Source of the DNA: Enterobacter sp. RHBSTW-00994 | Lineage (GTDB): Bacteria > Pseudomonadota > Gammaproteobacteria > Enterobacterales > Enterobacteriaceae | Length of the DNA stretch: 64,000 bases | Direction: 5' to 3' | Assembly (NCBI RefSeq): GCF_013782625.1 | Contig: NZ_CP056199.1 | Span: 4,296,588-4,360,587, forward strand | Part shown: in pieces, positions 19,884 through 33,459 of the stretch | Layout: each line of letters opens with the position of its first letter | How positions within the stretch are numbered: position 1 is the stretch's first letter | Translations under genes and position numbers: made by a program | Notes under the pieces: generated by a model | What the model was told of the DNA's origin: nothing | What the model saw: the letters and a program-made list of their open reading frames with translations, nothing else | Database searches by the model: none

Positions 19884-20816
19884 TTAACCAAACTCACGCA
19901 GGCGATGTGCGATTTTACGGAAAATAGAGTCCTGGCTGGCGTCTCTGTCTTTCTCGCCGGTGATCACCACGGTCGCCGTCGTACCAGCGGGCCACAAGTT
20001 ACCCTGCTGCTCATCCAGGCGGATACGTACAGGCACACGCTGCGCCAGACGCACCCATTCGAGGTTAGAGTCAACGGTGGCCATCCCTTTGCTATCACGG
20101 GTAGCGCTCGAATTGGTCACACCTGCTGCGATACTGTCCACAGTGCCCTTCAGCACACGGTTGCTGCCAAGCGGGGTAATCTCCGCGCGAAAACCTGGGC
20201 GTACGCCCTCAAGTTTGGTCTCTTCCATGTAGGCCAGCACGTAGAAGGAGTGTTGTTTGACCAGAGCAACGGCTGTTGATCCGCGTGTAATGAATTCGCC
20301 GGTATAGACATTCAGGTTTGTCACCCAACCATCAGAAGGGGCGCGGATCACTGTACGTTCCAGATCCAGTTTTGCGAGGTCGCGTGAGGCTTCAGATTTT
20401 GCCAACTGGTGCAGTACGGTTTGCAGCACGTTATTGGACTGGTCGATCTCTTCGCGTGACATCGCCTGAATACCCAATTGATTACGACGCCCTGCTTCAC
20501 GGCGTTTCTCTGCGGCCAGCGCCTGGTAATACGCTACATCCGCTTCTGATTCCTCTAGCGCTTTCTGATAACGTGGCTGATCAATGGTGAACAGCACCTG
20601 ATCTTTTTTGACGAGCTGGTTATCACGAACATTAACCGCCGTAATCAGTCCGGCGACATCTGGTGCAATCGCGACGATATCGGCGCTAAAGCGCGCATCA
20701 CGCGTCCACGGCGACTCGGTGTAATACACCCAGGCACGAAAGATAGCGATGAAGGCCAGGATAACCAGCGCCATGGTAATGGCAGTGCGGGAGATTTTTC
20801 TTGTTAGCGTTTTCAC
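19884..20816 (-). CDS. aaeA: Aromatic acid efflux membrane-fusion subunit AaeA
   Basis: A HlyD-type periplasmic adaptor that pairs with AaeB. I chose the GTG at 20816 (310 residues, VKTLTRKIS), because it equals the E. coli protein in start and length and has GAGG at 5 bases; an upstream start at 20831 is less likely. It has an N-terminal membrane anchor (about 11-31), then barrel/lipoyl half-motifs ([16 protein letters not shown] and [20 protein letters not shown]) flanking a coiled-coil hairpin (about 95-145). It lies 7 bases after aaeX. Confidence 0.95.
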   Translation of the reverse strand: MKTLTRKISRTAITMALVILAFIAIFRAWVYYTESPWTRDARFSADIVAIAPDVAGLITAVNVRDNQLVKKDQVLFTIDQPRYQKALEESEADVAYYQALAAEKRREAGRRNQLGIQAMSREEIDQSNNVLQTVLHQLAKSEASRDLAKLDLERTVIRAPSDGWVTNLNVYTGEFITRGSTAVALVKQHSFYVLAYMEETKLEGVRPGFRAEITPLGSNRVLKGTVDSIAAGVTNSSATRDSKGMATVDSNLEWVRLAQRVPVRIRLDEQQGNLWPAGTTATVVITGEKDRDASQDSIFRKIAHRLREFG

Positions 20817-20823
20817 ATCAACC

Positions 20824-21027
20824 TCAAACAAACATGCGCGATATCAGATAAAACAGGCAGCAATAGAGCGCGGTATTAAACAATGCAGGATGCCAGACGA
20901 AATCGTAGATCCCAGTAGGGACCAGCATCTTGCGCACCAGCCAGAAGATCGCCAGTGATAAAAGAAGTTCGAAAAATATCGGTGGGAACGACAGACCGAA
21001 CGCCACGATAACGGGAAACAGACTCAT
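20824..21027 (-). CDS. aaeX: AaeX small membrane protein
   Basis: A 67-residue DUF1656 protein with two hydrophobic segments (about 3-30 and 45-65), the first gene of the aaeXAB efflux operon. Its role in efflux is not well defined. It reads away from aaeR and is presumably activated by AaeR in response to aromatic acids, as in E. coli. Confidence 0.93.
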   Translation of the reverse strand: MSLFPVIVAFGLSFPPIFFELLLSLAIFWLVRKMLVPTGIYDFVWHPALFNTALYCCLFYLISRMFV

Positions 21028-21207
21028 GTTGACCTTGATTAGAGAGCGAGCAGGCGACAGAATTTTTAAGCATGCACCACCGCAGGAAGAGCAAGAAATG
21101 CCGGGCGAGAGTGGCGTAGCCGTTATGTAATTAATAATATATTAACGTAACTGTTATGCTGTTATCTATAATATGTGATCTAAATCACTTTTAAGCCAGA
21201 GTGAACA
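21028..21207. promoter_or_regulatory. aaeX-aaeR divergent promoter region with CRP-like site
   Basis: The 180-base divergent region between the LysR regulator and its target operon must hold the AaeR operators. At 21174-21189 TGTGA-TCTAAA-TCACT matches the CRP consensus at nine of ten key positions, only 18 bases before the aaeR start. A CRP site this close would be expected to affect aaeR. The AT-rich stretch 21125-21170 probably contains promoter elements for both directions. Confidence 0.5.
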
Positions 21208-22134
21208 ATGGAACGTTTAAAACGCATGTCGGTATTTGCCAAAGTCGTCGAATTTGGCTCCTTTACCGCCGCTGCCAGACAGCTTCAAATGAGTGTCTCA
21301 TCCATCAGTCAGACCGTCTCAAAACTGGAAGATGAGCTGCAGGTCAAGCTGCTAAACCGCAGCACCCGCAGCATTGGGCTGACGGAGGCAGGCAAAATTT
21401 ACTATCAGGGTTGCCGTCGCATGCTGCAGGAAGTGCAGGAGGTACATGAGCAACTCTATGCATTTAACAACACCCCCATCGGTACGCTCCGCATTGGGTG
21501 TTCTTCAACTATGGCACAAAATGTGCTCGCGGGTATGACCGCAGAAATGCTGAAAGAGTACCCAGGGTTAACCGTCAACCTGGTGACCGGCATCCCCGCA
21601 CCAGACCTGATTGCCGACGGCCTGGATGTGGTGATTCGTGTTGGGGCATTACAGGATTCCAGCCTCTTCTCCCGCCGCCTGGGCAGTATGCCGATGGTGG
21701 TCTGCGCGTCGAAAAGCTATCTGGCACAATACGGTACGCCTGAAAAACCCGCCGATCTGAGCAACCATTCCTGGCTGGAATACAGCGTGCGTCCTGATAA
21801 CGAATTTGAGCTGATTGCTCCGGAGGGGATCTCGACCAAACTGCTACCACAGGGGCGGTTCGTCACCAACGATCCGATGACAATTTCACGCTGGCTGGTT
21901 GCGGGGGCGGGGATCGCCTACGCGCCGCTAATGTGGGTGATCAATGAGATCAACAATGGTGAACTTGAGATCCTGTTCCCGCGCTATCAATCCGATCCAC
22001 GCCCGGTCTACGCGCTGTATACCGAAAAGGACAAGTTACCGCTGAAAGTCCAGGTGTGTATTAACTACCTGACTGACTATTTTGTGGAAGTAGCGGAGCT
22101 GTATCAGGGAATGCGCGGAAGGCGAAAAGAGTAG
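21208..22134 (+). CDS. aaeR: LysR-type regulator AaeR
   Basis: A 308-residue LysR family transcription factor with a winged helix-turn-helix at 1-60 (FGSFTAAARQLQMSVSSISQTVSKLE). An effector-binding domain of periplasmic-binding-protein fold follows (about 90-295). It is divergent from aaeXAB, which it activates in E. coli when aromatic carboxylic acids are present. The sequence is ordinary for the family. Confidence 0.95.
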   Translation: MERLKRMSVFAKVVEFGSFTAAARQLQMSVSSISQTVSKLEDELQVKLLNRSTRSIGLTEAGKIYYQGCRRMLQEVQEVHEQLYAFNNTPIGTLRIGCSSTMAQNVLAGMTAEMLKEYPGLTVNLVTGIPAPDLIADGLDVVIRVGALQDSSLFSRRLGSMPMVVCASKSYLAQYGTPEKPADLSNHSWLEYSVRPDNEFELIAPEGISTKLLPQGRFVTNDPMTISRWLVAGAGIAYAPLMWVINEINNGELEILFPRYQSDPRPVYALYTEKDKLPLKVQVCINYLTDYFVEVAELYQGMRGRRKE

Positions 22135-22430
22135 CTCAGACCTGACAAGACACCTTGTCATCAACATCAGGCGATTTTTTCACTTTCATTATTCATGAAC
22201 TTATATTTTTCATGAATATATACTGAATGGCTGCATCAGTCATTCAGACATTCCCCTTCACACAATAAAAGAGGGTTAATTGACACCAGGGTCACTACCC
22301 ATTTACCGTGTAACTCACCGAAATACAGTAATATATCAAGGCATAGTTAATGTCTCTGATAATTATTGCTTTGGGGAATATATAAATTACAAAAATAATT
22401 TTCAGGAATATATTTAAACAAGGAATAAAT
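22135..22430. other. AT-rich gap upstream of yagU
   Basis: About 300 AT-rich bases. They contain several short palindromes (TTCATGAA near 22195-22216; CTGAATG/CATTCAG near 22223-22247) and no gene. The composition differs from the flanking core genes and marks the edge of the yagU insertion. The yagU promoter must lie here. Confidence 0.4.
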
Positions 22431-23051
22431 ATGAATATGTTTGAACAAACACCCCCTTCGCGCAGGCGATACGGACTGGCTGCGTTCATCGGCTTGATTG
22501 CCGGTATTGTCTCTTCATTTGTAAAATGGGGCGCAGAGGTTCCTTTGCCACCACGTAGCCCCACTGATTTATTTAGCAGTGCGTGCGTGCCAGAACAATT
22601 GATAAGAGCCGTAAGTCAGATTGATTGCTCACGTAATTTTCTTAATCCGCCTTATATATTTCTCCGTGACTGGTTAGGTGTTGTTGATCCTAATACAGCC
22701 GTTTATACATTTGCAGGACATATATTTAACTGGGTTGGCGTCACGCATATTATTTTTTCTGTCGTCTTTGCCGTAGGGTATTGTGTAGTGGCAGAGGTCT
22801 TCCCGAAAATAAAGCTCTGGCAGGGGTTACTCGCGGGTGCATTAGCTCAGCTTTTTGTCCACATGCTTACCTTCCCTTTGATGAACCTTACGCCACCGCT
22901 CTTTGATCTTCCCTGGTACGAACACGTCTCAGAAATTGTGGGTCATCTGGTCTGGTTTTGGTCTATTGAAATTATTCGTCGTGATTTACGCAACCGTATT
23001 ACTCACGAGCCCGATCCTGAAATTCCATTGGGCGATGTACGCCAGGACTAA
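22431..23051 (+). CDS. yagU: YagU family inner membrane protein
   Basis: A 206-residue DUF1440 inner membrane protein very close to E. coli YagU (204 residues, start MNIFEQTPPNRRRYG as I recall it). Four hydrophobic segments are visible (about 15-32, 88-120, 128-150, 165-182). YagU is reported to contribute to acid resistance in E. coli; its mechanism is unknown. In E. coli it sits elsewhere, near the yag/CP4-6 region, so its place between aaeR and tldD is a relocation or independent acquisition. A strong hairpin follows at 23061-23087. Confidence 0.9.
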   Translation: MNMFEQTPPSRRRYGLAAFIGLIAGIVSSFVKWGAEVPLPPRSPTDLFSSACVPEQLIRAVSQIDCSRNFLNPPYIFLRDWLGVVDPNTAVYTFAGHIFNWVGVTHIIFSVVFAVGYCVVAEVFPKIKLWQGLLAGALAQLFVHMLTFPLMNLTPPLFDLPWYEHVSEIVGHLVWFWSIEIIRRDLRNRITHEPDPEIPLGDVRQD

Positions 23052-23060
23052 CCTGTAAAA

Positions 23061-23087
23061 ATGGCGCTCCTTTTTGGGGAGCGCCAT
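23061..23087. terminator. Terminator between yagU and tldD
   Basis: ATGGCGCTCC/GGAGCGCCAT perfect 10-bp stem with a 7-base loop. The T run lies on the minus-strand side, so it best serves tldD; yagU also ends into it. Confidence 0.88.
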
Positions 23088-23108
23088 TGGTCTTGATATA
23101 GATAAACG

Positions 23109-24635
<1,527 letters not shown>

Positions 24636-24640
24636 TCAAA

Positions 24641-27600
24641 TCATTGCTGTGCATCTTTGCGTGGCTGACGCAGCACCTCATTAATCTGCGGCTTGTCAAC
24701 CGGGCCTGTAATGCGGTAACGCAGAATTGAGACTTTACTCCACAACGGCCCCAGAACCTTACTTGCGGCAAAGACCGCTGCCCCGACTATCGGGTTCACC
24801 GCAAAAGCAGCTGCAACGCCGACGGTTGCCGAAATCTCCGGCGCAACGACCGCTTCCATATCAAGCTGGCGGCGCACGAGATCCACCGAGCCTTTCATGG
24901 CAATATCCGCCTCCAGGCCATCTACCAGCGTATCGTCCGTGTGCAGTACCCCGTCTTTGATCCAGGCCGTACTGCGAATGGAGTCAAAGTAGAAACCTTC
25001 ATTAAAGGTATCGCTAAAATCAAAACGCAATTTGCGCATCAGCGCATCAACGCTGAGCAAACGTAACAGCTGCCCGGCATGCCCGGTGCTCAAATCTGCA
25101 ATCTCGCCCTTACCAAGCCGGGTTTTCAGTATCCCGTTAAGCGAGGCTTCATCCGGCTGCCACGGGGCATCACGCCAGTGGAGATCGTAATTAACGTCGA
25201 AAGAGGAGCCCTGAATTGGCGTTGAGACACCAAAGAAACCGGTCGCAGCATCCAGTTTATTTCCCTTAATGTCCCCTTTCAGCGAGGTGCGTTGCTCACC
25301 AGGGTTATTGACCCATTCGCCCTCGGCCGTCAGACGCCCAAATCCGGTATCAACCAGCCCGCCAGCAAGCGTCAGCGTATTACCCTTAACCGCCAGATCA
25401 CCATCGATACGCCCATATTTTTGCCCCCACAACCAGCATTCCGCACAGCGCAGTTGTAAGTCAGGCCAGCCACTGAAATTCACACGAGTCGAGCGACTAA
25501 AAGGTGAGCCATTTCCCGCGAGTTCCTTTCCGGACGTACTCGCCGGGTTGTAATAGAGATAGCGTATCGCAGCTTGCCACGGCGCATTATTACGCATGGT
25601 CAGCGTACCGTTGATTTCCCTGCCCTGCGCTTCAACCTTTGGCCCGGCTACCGTGGGCTGCGAAACAATACTCAAATTATTCCACTGCTGACCACCCAGC
25701 GTCAGCGCTGGCGTACGCATGGTGATCGTCTGTGGGAACTGCACGGTATCATCAACATTCTGCCCTACGCCTGTCTGGAACAATGCCAGCCATTGCGCGC
25801 CGTCCATCGGCGGCAAATTCAGCTCAATACCCGCCTGCGGCGGCAGAGGCGGTATTGTACGGCTATCCGTTGTCCAGATAGCTTTATCGAGCGTCAGCTT
25901 ATGCGTCAGCAACCAGCGGCTGTTAAAGTGGTTCGTGCTACCCGCATTACCCGTTAATTCAAAGCTATTAAGATTGCCATCAACATTGATCTTCACCGGG
26001 AGCGACTGCCCGGATTTCTTATCCAGCGGTGCGGGTAAACTGCTACTGATGTTTTTCAAATCACCAGTGATATCAACTTTATACTGGGCGCTGGCATGAT
26101 AAGGCAGGTCTATCGCAACCTTGCCATTCCAGGACACTCCGCCACCGATGGCTTCAGCAATTGGCTTAGGTAACACGTCCATTCGCGACGGGTTCCAGTT
26201 GGCATCCATATTAACTGCCACCTGATAGGCTTTTTCACCTTCAGTGGTCGAAAAGTCGATATTGACGAGCTGATTAAACCAGTTAGCTTTCAGCGGCTCG
26301 CTCTTGAGATTGCCGTTCACAAAGCTGAACTGCCCGCTCAGATTTTTCAGCGTACTGGAGAGCGGCTTAATATACAGGCTGTTGTTGCTGAGTCTGACAT
26401 CACCTTTAGCGGTCGTCATTTCGCCATCAAGTGGAATATCAAGATGTAAGCGAGCATTCACGTCGCCATCAAGCTGGAGTTGCTGAAGCGTGGCCGCCAG
26501 CGACTCTTTCAGTGGTGTTTCTTCAAAGTATGGACCGACCGCTTTACCCGGCCCGTTAATGTCCGCATCTATGAGCAACTTCTCTTTTGAATAGTCAGGA
26601 ATGTTCGCCGTCAGGTTGCTGGCGTTAACCCCACCAAGCGCAACGCTGTCTGTCTTCATCCACAATCCGTCATTGAGAAAGTTAAGCTCGATATCCAGAT
26701 TTTTCAGCGCGGGCCAGTCTGGCTGGAAGGCAAAGGTTGCATTGCGCAGGGGAACAAGAACCTGGAACTGGCCTTCATTGTGTTTATAAGGGAACAGATG
26801 TGGGTTGCCGCCGTAAACCAGCGTAGCGTTATCCGCCTGGCCGCCCTGGATTGCACCGCTCAGGTAATCCACCAGCGCTTTCCCCATCAGATTTTCCGGG
26901 AAGTAACGCCAGGCCTGAGAGCCATCATCGGTGCTAATTCCTGCGAGGATCCCCAACCATGGCTCTTCACCCTCTGGTTGCAAATAGCGGAAATCCCCTC
27001 GCGCATGTACGGCTCTGGCTTTGACGTCAATATGACGGCCATCAAGTTGAAAGCCCTTTTCGTTACTCTGCCAGTTGAGCGTGGCCGTTCCTTTCTCGAT
27101 TTCAAGCGGGGCACGGAAAACCGTTTCGTAAGGCATTTTGGCATCGACCATTTCTGCCGTCAGCCTGCCGTCTTCAACGCTCCCCTCAAGCTTGCCGCTA
27201 AAATGTTCTGCACCCGGCAGTAATTTCCACTGCTTCCAGGCGAGATCTTTCCAGGACGCCTGGAAGCGGGTTTTTTCTGTCGCCTGTAGTGGAATGTCCA
27301 GCGCCAGCGACTCTATTTGGCCGCTCGGTTGCGTTGCCAGCCAGATCTCCCCCAGATCAGGGGAGAGTTTCGCCGCCATTGAACGCAACCCTTCCACCGC
27401 AGCCAGGTCCAGGTTACTGGCTCGAATACGCAACTCATCACTGCGTTTACCATTAGCGCCGCCAACATCTTGCTCTGGGAGCCATGCCATCGTCAGCGCG
27501 CCGCGCGGCCAGGGTTTGCTGTCCATCGTGATGCGCGTGTCCGGGATAGCGAACTGCCAGCCCTCTTTTGCTTTGGTAACGTGCGCAGTGAGGTTATCGA

Positions 27601-28441
27601 CGGAAAGTTGGTGTTGCTGTTTTTCACCTTTCCAGCTCGCGCCCCCCTGTTTCAGCCAGATATCACCGCTGGCAAATTCGCCTTTCGTTAACGTCATCCA
27701 GCCTTCAAGGCTGAAACGCGCCGTTTCCAGTTGCATATTTTTCTGCAACCAGTCTCCCAACCACGGTTTTACATCGACATCGTCAGCCTGCAGCCATACT
27801 TTGCCATTATTCAGCAGGCCATTATCGTCACGCAGATCCATACGAACCTGCATTACACCATGCTGCCCGTTTAGACTGGAAAGGTTGACTTGTCCTTCAG
27901 CGCGGTGTCGGTCTTTACCGTTAAGCCAGGTAAGTTGCGGGATAGCCAGTTCGGCCCGCTGCCCTGAGAGGGTAATAAAGCTCACCTCGCTATCGCGCAG
28001 ATCAAAATGATCAAACTGACGCAAGAAGAGATCGCTGATACGGTTGGTTTCAATCCCCTGGCTGCTGTCACCACTACGCAAAGGAGAGTTGGTCAGAAAA
28101 TGCAGCTGGTAAAAGGTGAGATCGCGAAACTGCCAGCGCAGATGCAGCAAACTTTGCCAGACATCCAGCGCCAGAGTTACACGTTTGATTTTCAGGTAGC
28201 CGCCATCTTTCAGGCTGGCATTGATATCCCGTACATCAAGGGTAGGACCAAAATTTTGCCAGTTCGCGGTAATCTGGCTCACATCCACCGGCACACCAGT
28301 GGCGGATTCGATTTTCGCCAACACCTGCGGACGCCAGCTATCCAGATGAGGTAACACGAGACGCAGCCCGCTTACGAGCAACGCGACAATCACGACAAGC
28401 GTTGCCCCTGTAAGCAGTAAAATCCCCGGCAATCGCCTCAC
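24641..28441 (-). CDS. yhdP: AsmA-like phospholipid transport protein YhdP
   Basis: A 1266-residue protein, exactly the E. coli length. It has one N-terminal membrane helix (about 5-27) and a very long periplasmic beta-groove of the AsmA/DUF3971 type. The C-terminal AsmA-like region contains PVDKPQINEVLRQ. In E. coli YhdP, with TamB and YdbH, moves phospholipids from inner to outer membrane. It lies 45 bases downstream of rng on the same strand. The sequence is intact and has no frameshift. Confidence 0.96.
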   Translation of the reverse strand: MRRLPGILLLTGATLVVIVALLVSGLRLVLPHLDSWRPQVLAKIESATGVPVDVSQITANWQNFGPTLDVRDINASLKDGGYLKIKRVTLALDVWQSLLHLRWQFRDLTFYQLHFLTNSPLRSGDSSQGIETNRISDLFLRQFDHFDLRDSEVSFITLSGQRAELAIPQLTWLNGKDRHRAEGQVNLSSLNGQHGVMQVRMDLRDDNGLLNNGKVWLQADDVDVKPWLGDWLQKNMQLETARFSLEGWMTLTKGEFASGDIWLKQGGASWKGEKQQHQLSVDNLTAHVTKAKEGWQFAIPDTRITMDSKPWPRGALTMAWLPEQDVGGANGKRSDELRIRASNLDLAAVEGLRSMAAKLSPDLGEIWLATQPSGQIESLALDIPLQATEKTRFQASWKDLAWKQWKLLPGAEHFSGKLEGSVEDGRLTAEMVDAKMPYETVFRAPLEIEKGTATLNWQSNEKGFQLDGRHIDVKARAVHARGDFRYLQPEGEEPWLGILAGISTDDGSQAWRYFPENLMGKALVDYLSGAIQGGQADNATLVYGGNPHLFPYKHNEGQFQVLVPLRNATFAFQPDWPALKNLDIELNFLNDGLWMKTDSVALGGVNASNLTANIPDYSKEKLLIDADINGPGKAVGPYFEETPLKESLAATLQQLQLDGDVNARLHLDIPLDGEMTTAKGDVRLSNNSLYIKPLSSTLKNLSGQFSFVNGNLKSEPLKANWFNQLVNIDFSTTEGEKAYQVAVNMDANWNPSRMDVLPKPIAEAIGGGVSWNGKVAIDLPYHASAQYKVDITGDLKNISSSLPAPLDKKSGQSLPVKINVDGNLNSFELTGNAGSTNHFNSRWLLTHKLTLDKAIWTTDSRTIPPLPPQAGIELNLPPMDGAQWLALFQTGVGQNVDDTVQFPQTITMRTPALTLGGQQWNNLSIVSQPTVAGPKVEAQGREINGTLTMRNNAPWQAAIRYLYYNPASTSGKELAGNGSPFSRSTRVNFSGWPDLQLRCAECWLWGQKYGRIDGDLAVKGNTLTLAGGLVDTGFGRLTAEGEWVNNPGEQRTSLKGDIKGNKLDAATGFFGVSTPIQGSSFDVNYDLHWRDAPWQPDEASLNGILKTRLGKGEIADLSTGHAGQLLRLLSVDALMRKLRFDFSDTFNEGFYFDSIRSTAWIKDGVLHTDDTLVDGLEADIAMKGSVDLVRRQLDMEAVVAPEISATVGVAAAFAVNPIVGAAVFAASKVLGPLWSKVSILRYRITGPVDKPQINEVLRQPRKDAQQ

Positions 28442-28486
28442 CCATCTCTCCTTGTCAGCCGTTCTGGTCTCGCAGCTCGCTGCGTC

Positions 28487-29956
28487 TTACATCATCACTA
28501 CGTCGAACTGCTCCTGGTTGTAGAGCGGTTCGATTTGTACTTTTACCTGTTTGCCGACAAAGATTTCCACTTCCGCCAGCGCGTGCGACTCTTCTCCTTT
28601 CAGAGCCTCAGCCACCGCAGGGGAAGCATAGACCAGAAAACGGTCAGAGTCGTAAGCATGATGCACGCGGACCACTTCACGCATGATTTCGTAGCACACC
28701 GTCTCGACCGTCTTTACCGTACCGCGCCCGTGGCAAGTTGGACATTCATTGCACAGCACATGTTCCACGCTTTCACGAGTGCGTTTGCGCGTCATCTCAA
28801 CCAAACCCAGTTGAGAGAAACCGTTGATACTGGTTTTGACGCGGTCTTTACTCAGCGCCTGTTCCAGGGAATGCAGCACGCGACGACGGTGATCTTCATT
28901 GTTCATATCAATGAAGTCGATAATGATGATGCCGCCAAGATTGCGCAGACGAAGCTGACGTGCGATAGCCTGTGTCGCTTCAATATTGGTATTAAAAATC
29001 GTGTCATCCAGATTGCGATGGCCAACAAATGCTCCGGTGTTGATATCCACGGTGGTCATCGCTTCGGTTTGATCGATAATCAGATAGCCACCGGATTTCA
29101 GCTCAACTTTGCGCTCCAGCGCACGCTGGATCTCGTTTTCAACATCATAGAGATCGAAGATTGGCTGACGGCCGGCGTAATGTTCCAGCAGACCCGGCAT
29201 TTCAGGAATGTATTCCGCCGTGAATTCCAGCAGGGCTTCATACGTCAGGCGCGAGTCGACACGGATCCTGTCGAGCTGTGCGTCGGCAAAGTCCCGTAAT
29301 ACACGCTGCGCAAGCGCGAGTTCACCATACAGTTGATAACGGGTCTGGTTGCGCTTTTTGCGCTCCATCACTTTGGTCCAGACACGCTTCAGGTAAGCGG
29401 CGTCAGAGGCAAGATCATCTTCGCTGATTCCCTCTGCGGCGGTACGGATAATAAATCCGCCTTGCTCATCGCAGTACGCGCTCACCACTTTTTTCAGGCG
29501 TTCACGCTCGGTTTCGCTCTCAATACGCTGTGAGACACCAACATGGGATGCACCTGGCATGAAGACCAGATAGCGGGAAGGAAGTGTAATATCGGTCGTT
29601 AAACGCGCGCCTTTTGTGCCCAGTGGATCTTTCACCACTTGCACCATCAGATCCTGACCCTGACGGACCAGTTCAGAGATATCGCGAACGGCGAACTGTT
29701 TTTGTTCTTCACCTGCGACACACTCGGTATGCGGCATAATGTCGGAGGCGTGCAGGAATGCCGCCTTGTCGAGTCCAATATCTACAAAAGCCGCCTGCAT
29801 ACCCGGTAGTACACGACTGACACGACCTTTGTAGATATTGCCTACTATTCCGCGTCGTGCTTCACGCTCAATATGGATTTCCTGGAGAATGCCACCGTCA
29901 ATATAGGCCACACGGGTTTCCGATGGTGTTACGTTTACCAACAATTCAGCCGTCAT
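28487..29956 (-). CDS. rng: Ribonuclease G
   Basis: RNase E/G family endoribonuclease that matures the 5' end of 16S rRNA and takes part in mRNA decay. The ATG at 29956 (489 residues, MTAELLVNV) follows AAGGGATAATT and matches E. coli. The S1 RNA-binding domain covers about 38-125. Catalytic acidic residues are in VDINTG and IIIIDFIDM, and the zinc-link CNECPTC is near residue 400. The gene start overlaps the yhdE stop by 11 bases. Confidence 0.97.
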   Translation of the reverse strand: MTAELLVNVTPSETRVAYIDGGILQEIHIEREARRGIVGNIYKGRVSRVLPGMQAAFVDIGLDKAAFLHASDIMPHTECVAGEEQKQFAVRDISELVRQGQDLMVQVVKDPLGTKGARLTTDITLPSRYLVFMPGASHVGVSQRIESETERERLKKVVSAYCDEQGGFIIRTAAEGISEDDLASDAAYLKRVWTKVMERKKRNQTRYQLYGELALAQRVLRDFADAQLDRIRVDSRLTYEALLEFTAEYIPEMPGLLEHYAGRQPIFDLYDVENEIQRALERKVELKSGGYLIIDQTEAMTTVDINTGAFVGHRNLDDTIFNTNIEATQAIARQLRLRNLGGIIIIDFIDMNNEDHRRRVLHSLEQALSKDRVKTSINGFSQLGLVEMTRKRTRESVEHVLCNECPTCHGRGTVKTVETVCYEIMREVVRVHHAYDSDRFLVYASPAVAEALKGEESHALAEVEIFVGKQVKVQIEPLYNQEQFDVVMM

Positions 29957-30539
29957 AATTATCCCTTCCCTCACGCAGTGAGTTAAAATTGCTCAGCAAC
30001 TCATACGTTTCCACCAGCGGTAAGCCGACTACGGCGTGATAGCTGCCATTAATCTTCCTGACAAAACAGCCACCCAGCCCCTGAATACCGTATGCACCTG
30101 CTTTATCCATAGGTTCACCGCTGGCGATATAAGCGGCGATCTCTTCGTCGGTAAGCACTCTAAACGTGACATCCGTAATGACCAGGCAATCCAGTACATT
30201 CTGACTATCAGCCAGCGCCACCGCCGTCATCACCTGATGCGTTTGTCCGGACATTTTGCGCAACATATGCGCCGCATGTTCTGCGTCGCGTGGTTTCTCC
30301 AGCACCTCACCGTTAAGAATCACGATGGTATCCGCCCCCAACACCGGCAAATCGCGTGGCGTTTGCGCCACACCAGACTGCGCTTTTTCCCGCGCCAGAC
30401 GGGAAACGTACTGCTGAGCGCTTTCGCCCTCAGCACGTTTTTCTTCGATACCCGTGACGATACGTTCAAAGATGACGCCCAATTGAGTGAGCAACTCCTG
30501 ACGACGCGGTGAACCGGAGGCAAGATAGAGAGATGTCAT
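29946..30539 (-). CDS. yhdE: Maf-type dTTP/UTP pyrophosphatase YhdE
   Basis: A house-cleaning nucleotide pyrophosphatase that hydrolyses dTTP, UTP and modified analogues. The 197 residues show the Maf signature [12 protein letters not shown] at 4-15. Catalytic Asp in LGADTIV (about 69-75) and [11 protein letters not shown] (about 147-157) are present. Its upstream spacer holds three copies of a 10-bp repeat that ends in the mreD stop region (30549-30578). It is likely transcribed from mreBCD. Confidence 0.95.
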   Translation of the reverse strand: MTSLYLASGSPRRQELLTQLGVIFERIVTGIEEKRAEGESAQQYVSRLAREKAQSGVAQTPRDLPVLGADTIVILNGEVLEKPRDAEHAAHMLRKMSGQTHQVMTAVALADSQNVLDCLVITDVTFRVLTDEEIAAYIASGEPMDKAGAYGIQGLGGCFVRKINGSYHAVVGLPLVETYELLSNFNSLREGRDNYDG

Positions 30540-30548
30540 AGAAACCTT

Positions 30549-32073
<1,525 letters not shown>

Positions 32074-32097
32074 AGGCTATGCGTATTCTCGCGTCAG

Positions 32098-32130
32098 AGA
32101 GAAAGGGTAGCTATCTGCTACCCTTTCTCT
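32098..32130 (-). promoter_or_regulatory. Perfect 13-bp inverted repeat in the mreB-mreC gap
   Basis: AGAGAAAGGGTAG and CTACCCTTTCTCT form a perfect 13-bp stem with a 7-base loop, between the mreB stop and the mreC start. No T run follows, so a simple terminator is unlikely. An RNA hairpin that reduces or processes the distal mRNA would help make MreB more abundant than MreC/D (inference). Confidence 0.7.
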
Positions 32131-32135
32131 ACCGA

Positions 32136-33305
<1,170 letters not shown>

Positions 33306-33459
33306 TTACAAATTCATCCCCTGAATCCATCAGGGCTGAGTAAAGAGTGCGTCCCTCACTTTCATTTGTAACCAGTTAAAGGTCGTTCACTGGCGTTTTG
33401 CTCGACATACTCAAAGCTACAGGCGCGATATTCTACGTGAAAACAAATTAAACGGCAGG

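Noticed and set aside
29946..29974. Extended start for rng overlapping yhdE
   Set aside because: The ATG at 29956 has an AAGGGA site and gives the exact E. coli N-terminus.
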